Shown here: positions 62,819-64,000 of the stretch, one piece after another
Numbering within the stretch: the stretch's first letter is position 1
How the letters are laid out: each line of letters opens with the position of its first letter
Assembly (NCBI GenBank): GCA_029580855.1
Contig: JAKPQH010000174.1
Span: forward strand, 1-64,000
Length of the DNA: 64,000 nucleotides
Direction: 5' to 3'
DNA from: a bacterium
GTDB lineage: Bacteria; Methylomirabilota; Methylomirabilia; Methylomirabilales; 2-02-FULL-66-22
Notes under the pieces: model-generated
Told to the model about the DNA's origin: nothing
Databases searched by the model: none
Seen by the model: only the letters and a program-made list of their open reading frames with translations
Translations under genes and position numbers: made by a program

Positions 62819-64000
62819 CTACGCGCGCTTGAGTTTTAGATTGAACCGACGGAACTCCATCATCTGGTTCGCATAGGGTTTCCAGTCCACGTGCTTCTGG
62901 AGTCCGTACAGTTCCATGGGTTGCAGGATGGGGATGATGGGGAGATACTCCAGCTCCAGCCTGGCCATCTCCTTGTAGGCCTCATCCCTAAGCTTCTCGT
63001 CCACGCTGAACCGCGCCGCGTTTCCCAGCTCGTCGAAGCGCGGGTTTCGGAACCAGTAGGCGTTCGGCCCGCCCGGCGCCAAGTGACGCCACATCATGCC
63101 GTCCGGGTCGTTGTAGGCCGAAGTCGGATCGGTCCAGCGGAGACCCTTGAAGCTCTTCTCGCGGATCTTTTGCAGATAGACCGAATACTCCAGCAGCTCC
63201 AGCTTGGCGTTGATCCCGACATCCTTCCACATGGAGACGATGACCTCACCCATCTCCCTATCCATCACCGTGAAGCCCACGCCGGTCTCGATGACCAGCT
63301 CTTCGCCCTTGTAGTTGGCTTCCTTGATGAGCTGCTTGGCACGGTTCGGATCGTACGGGAGCGGCGGCAGGCTGGGATCGTAATGGTTGTCCCCCTTGAC
63401 CACGAAACTGTTGGGGACGGCGCCCTGACCGCGCCACAGTTCCTTCACGATGGCCTCGCGATCGATGGCCAGCGACATGGCCTGCCGGAACGGTTTGCTG
63501 TCCAGCGGCGGTTTCTGCGATGCCACCGACAGACAGTACAGGCCGCCGTACAGCACACCTTCGATCTTGGTGTTGGGTGCCTTGGCCACGCGATCCATCT
63601 GGTCCGGCGGGATCTTCGTGATCAGGTCCACCTCGCCTTTCAGGAGGGCGGCGATACGCGCCGAAAGTTCCGGGACGGGGCGGAAGACAATCTGGTCGAC
63701 GTCGATCTTCCCGCCCCAATAGTCTTTGTTGGCATCCAGGACGAGCCGATCATCCTTCACCCAGGACACAAACCTCACGGGTCCGCTGCCGATCGGCTTG
63801 GCGTTGAATTCATCGGCCCCCACCCTCTCAAAGTACGCCTTGGGCATGATCTGCCCGGCGTAGAAGGCGGTTCGCGCCGCCAGCAGGGGGTCCGGCTTCT
63901 TCGTGACGATGGTGACCGTGAGCGGATCCGGCGTTTCGATGCGGTCGATGGTGTTGAGGACGGACATCACGTTGACCTTCGCCTTCGGATCGTACGTCCG
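62819..64000 (-). CDS. Peptide-type ABC transporter substrate-binding protein, 5' part outside window
   Basis: The frame is open to the right edge; 393 residues are visible and the N-terminus with its signal peptide is missing. SBP_bac_5 fold: IGSGPVRFVSWVKDDR, ANKDYWGG, DREAIVKELWRG, YDPNRAKQLIKEANY. Belongs with dppB-dppC. ATPase genes, if any, must be elsewhere. Confidence 0.92.
   Translation of the reverse strand, partial: RTYDPKAKVNVMSVLNTIDRIETPDPLTVTIVTKKPDPLLAARTAFYAGQIMPKAYFERVGADEFNAKPIGSGPVRFVSWVKDDRLVLDANKDYWGGKIDVDQIVFRPVPELSARIAALLKGEVDLITKIPPDQMDRVAKAPNTKIEGVLYGGLYCLSVASQKPPLDSKPFRQAMSLAIDREAIVKELWRGQGAVPNSFVVKGDNHYDPSLPPLPYDPNRAKQLIKEANYKGEELVIETGVGFTVMDREMGEVIVSMWKDVGINAKLELLEYSVYLQKIREKSFKGLRWTDPTSAYNDPDGMMWRHLAPGGPNAYWFRNPRFDELGNAARFSVDEKLRDEAYKEMARLELEYLPIIPILQPMELYGLQKHVDWKPYANQMMEFRRFNLKLKRA

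Overview
The window is 64 kb of GC-rich bacterial DNA, dense with genes that have Shine-Dalgarno sites, frequent GTG starts and ATGA/TGATG overlaps. No rRNA, tRNA, CRISPR array or prophage was seen. The gene content points to a free-living soil, sediment or subsurface bacterium: peptide and branched-chain amino-acid ABC transport, a TRAP transporter, an HspR-controlled dnaK operon, and many amidohydrolase, FAH and Gfo/Idh catabolic enzymes. It resembles Methylomirabilota/Rokubacteria or a neighbouring lineage, but that assignment is inference from gene content only.

Layout. 1-3540: end of an IS630-type insertion sequence with a frameshifted transposase, then a solute-binding-protein/histidine-kinase pair with no permease. 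3625-6636: thrB diverging from proC-yggT-divIVA-yggU. 6698-12471 (minus): heat-shock unit dnaK-hsp20-dnaJ-hspR, then htpX and a lipoprotein. The dnaK promoter overlaps a HAIR-like HspR operator. 12785-18200 (plus): htrA-type protease, cutA, a LysM lytic transglycosylase, dtd and xerD. 18217-23811: a very large GT51/penicillin-binding protein and a GT-C membrane protein. 24388-25187: broken URO-D-like gene. 25208-33623 (minus): ten-gene unit combining an SDR, an unknown helical protein, a complete Liv transporter, an ATC-hydrolase-like protein and a two-subunit TPP-dependent 2-oxo acid dehydrogenase E1. 33846-39784: cyclophilin-like protein, PlsC, aspS-hisS and glpX. 40249-43678 (minus): cluster of exported proteins, two of them frameshifted, with an OmpA-like protein. 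44435-49562 (plus): TRAP transporter, Gfo/Idh oxidoreductase and alpha/beta hydrolase. 49838-49964: remnant of hcp reduced to its two ends. 50130-56488: SRAP, FAH-family enzyme, thiamine-binding-like protein, AbgA-like peptidase, amidohydrolase, FMN reductase and a zinc-ribbon response regulator. 56565-60674 (minus): MoxR/DUF58/VWA set and a membrane-anchored trypsin-like protease. 60917-64000 (minus): peptide ABC transporter dppA(partial)-dppB-dppC, running off the right edge.

Two features run across the window. First, a family of roughly 110-145 bp interspersed repeats has at least six copies (33.7, 39.8, 44.3, 47.4, 59.6 and 60.8 kb). They share inverted ends and a core hairpin. Four sit directly after, or supply, a stop codon in a fixed orientation, and two lie in 5' leaders. 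Second, several genes have very clear sigma-70-type promoters. One subset (glpX, TRAP, hcp remnant, cyclophilin-like) shares an 18-bp spacer and a TATACT/GATACT-type -10. Five broken genes (IS630, URO-D-like, two exported proteins, hcp) indicate ongoing gene decay, or locally poor assembly.
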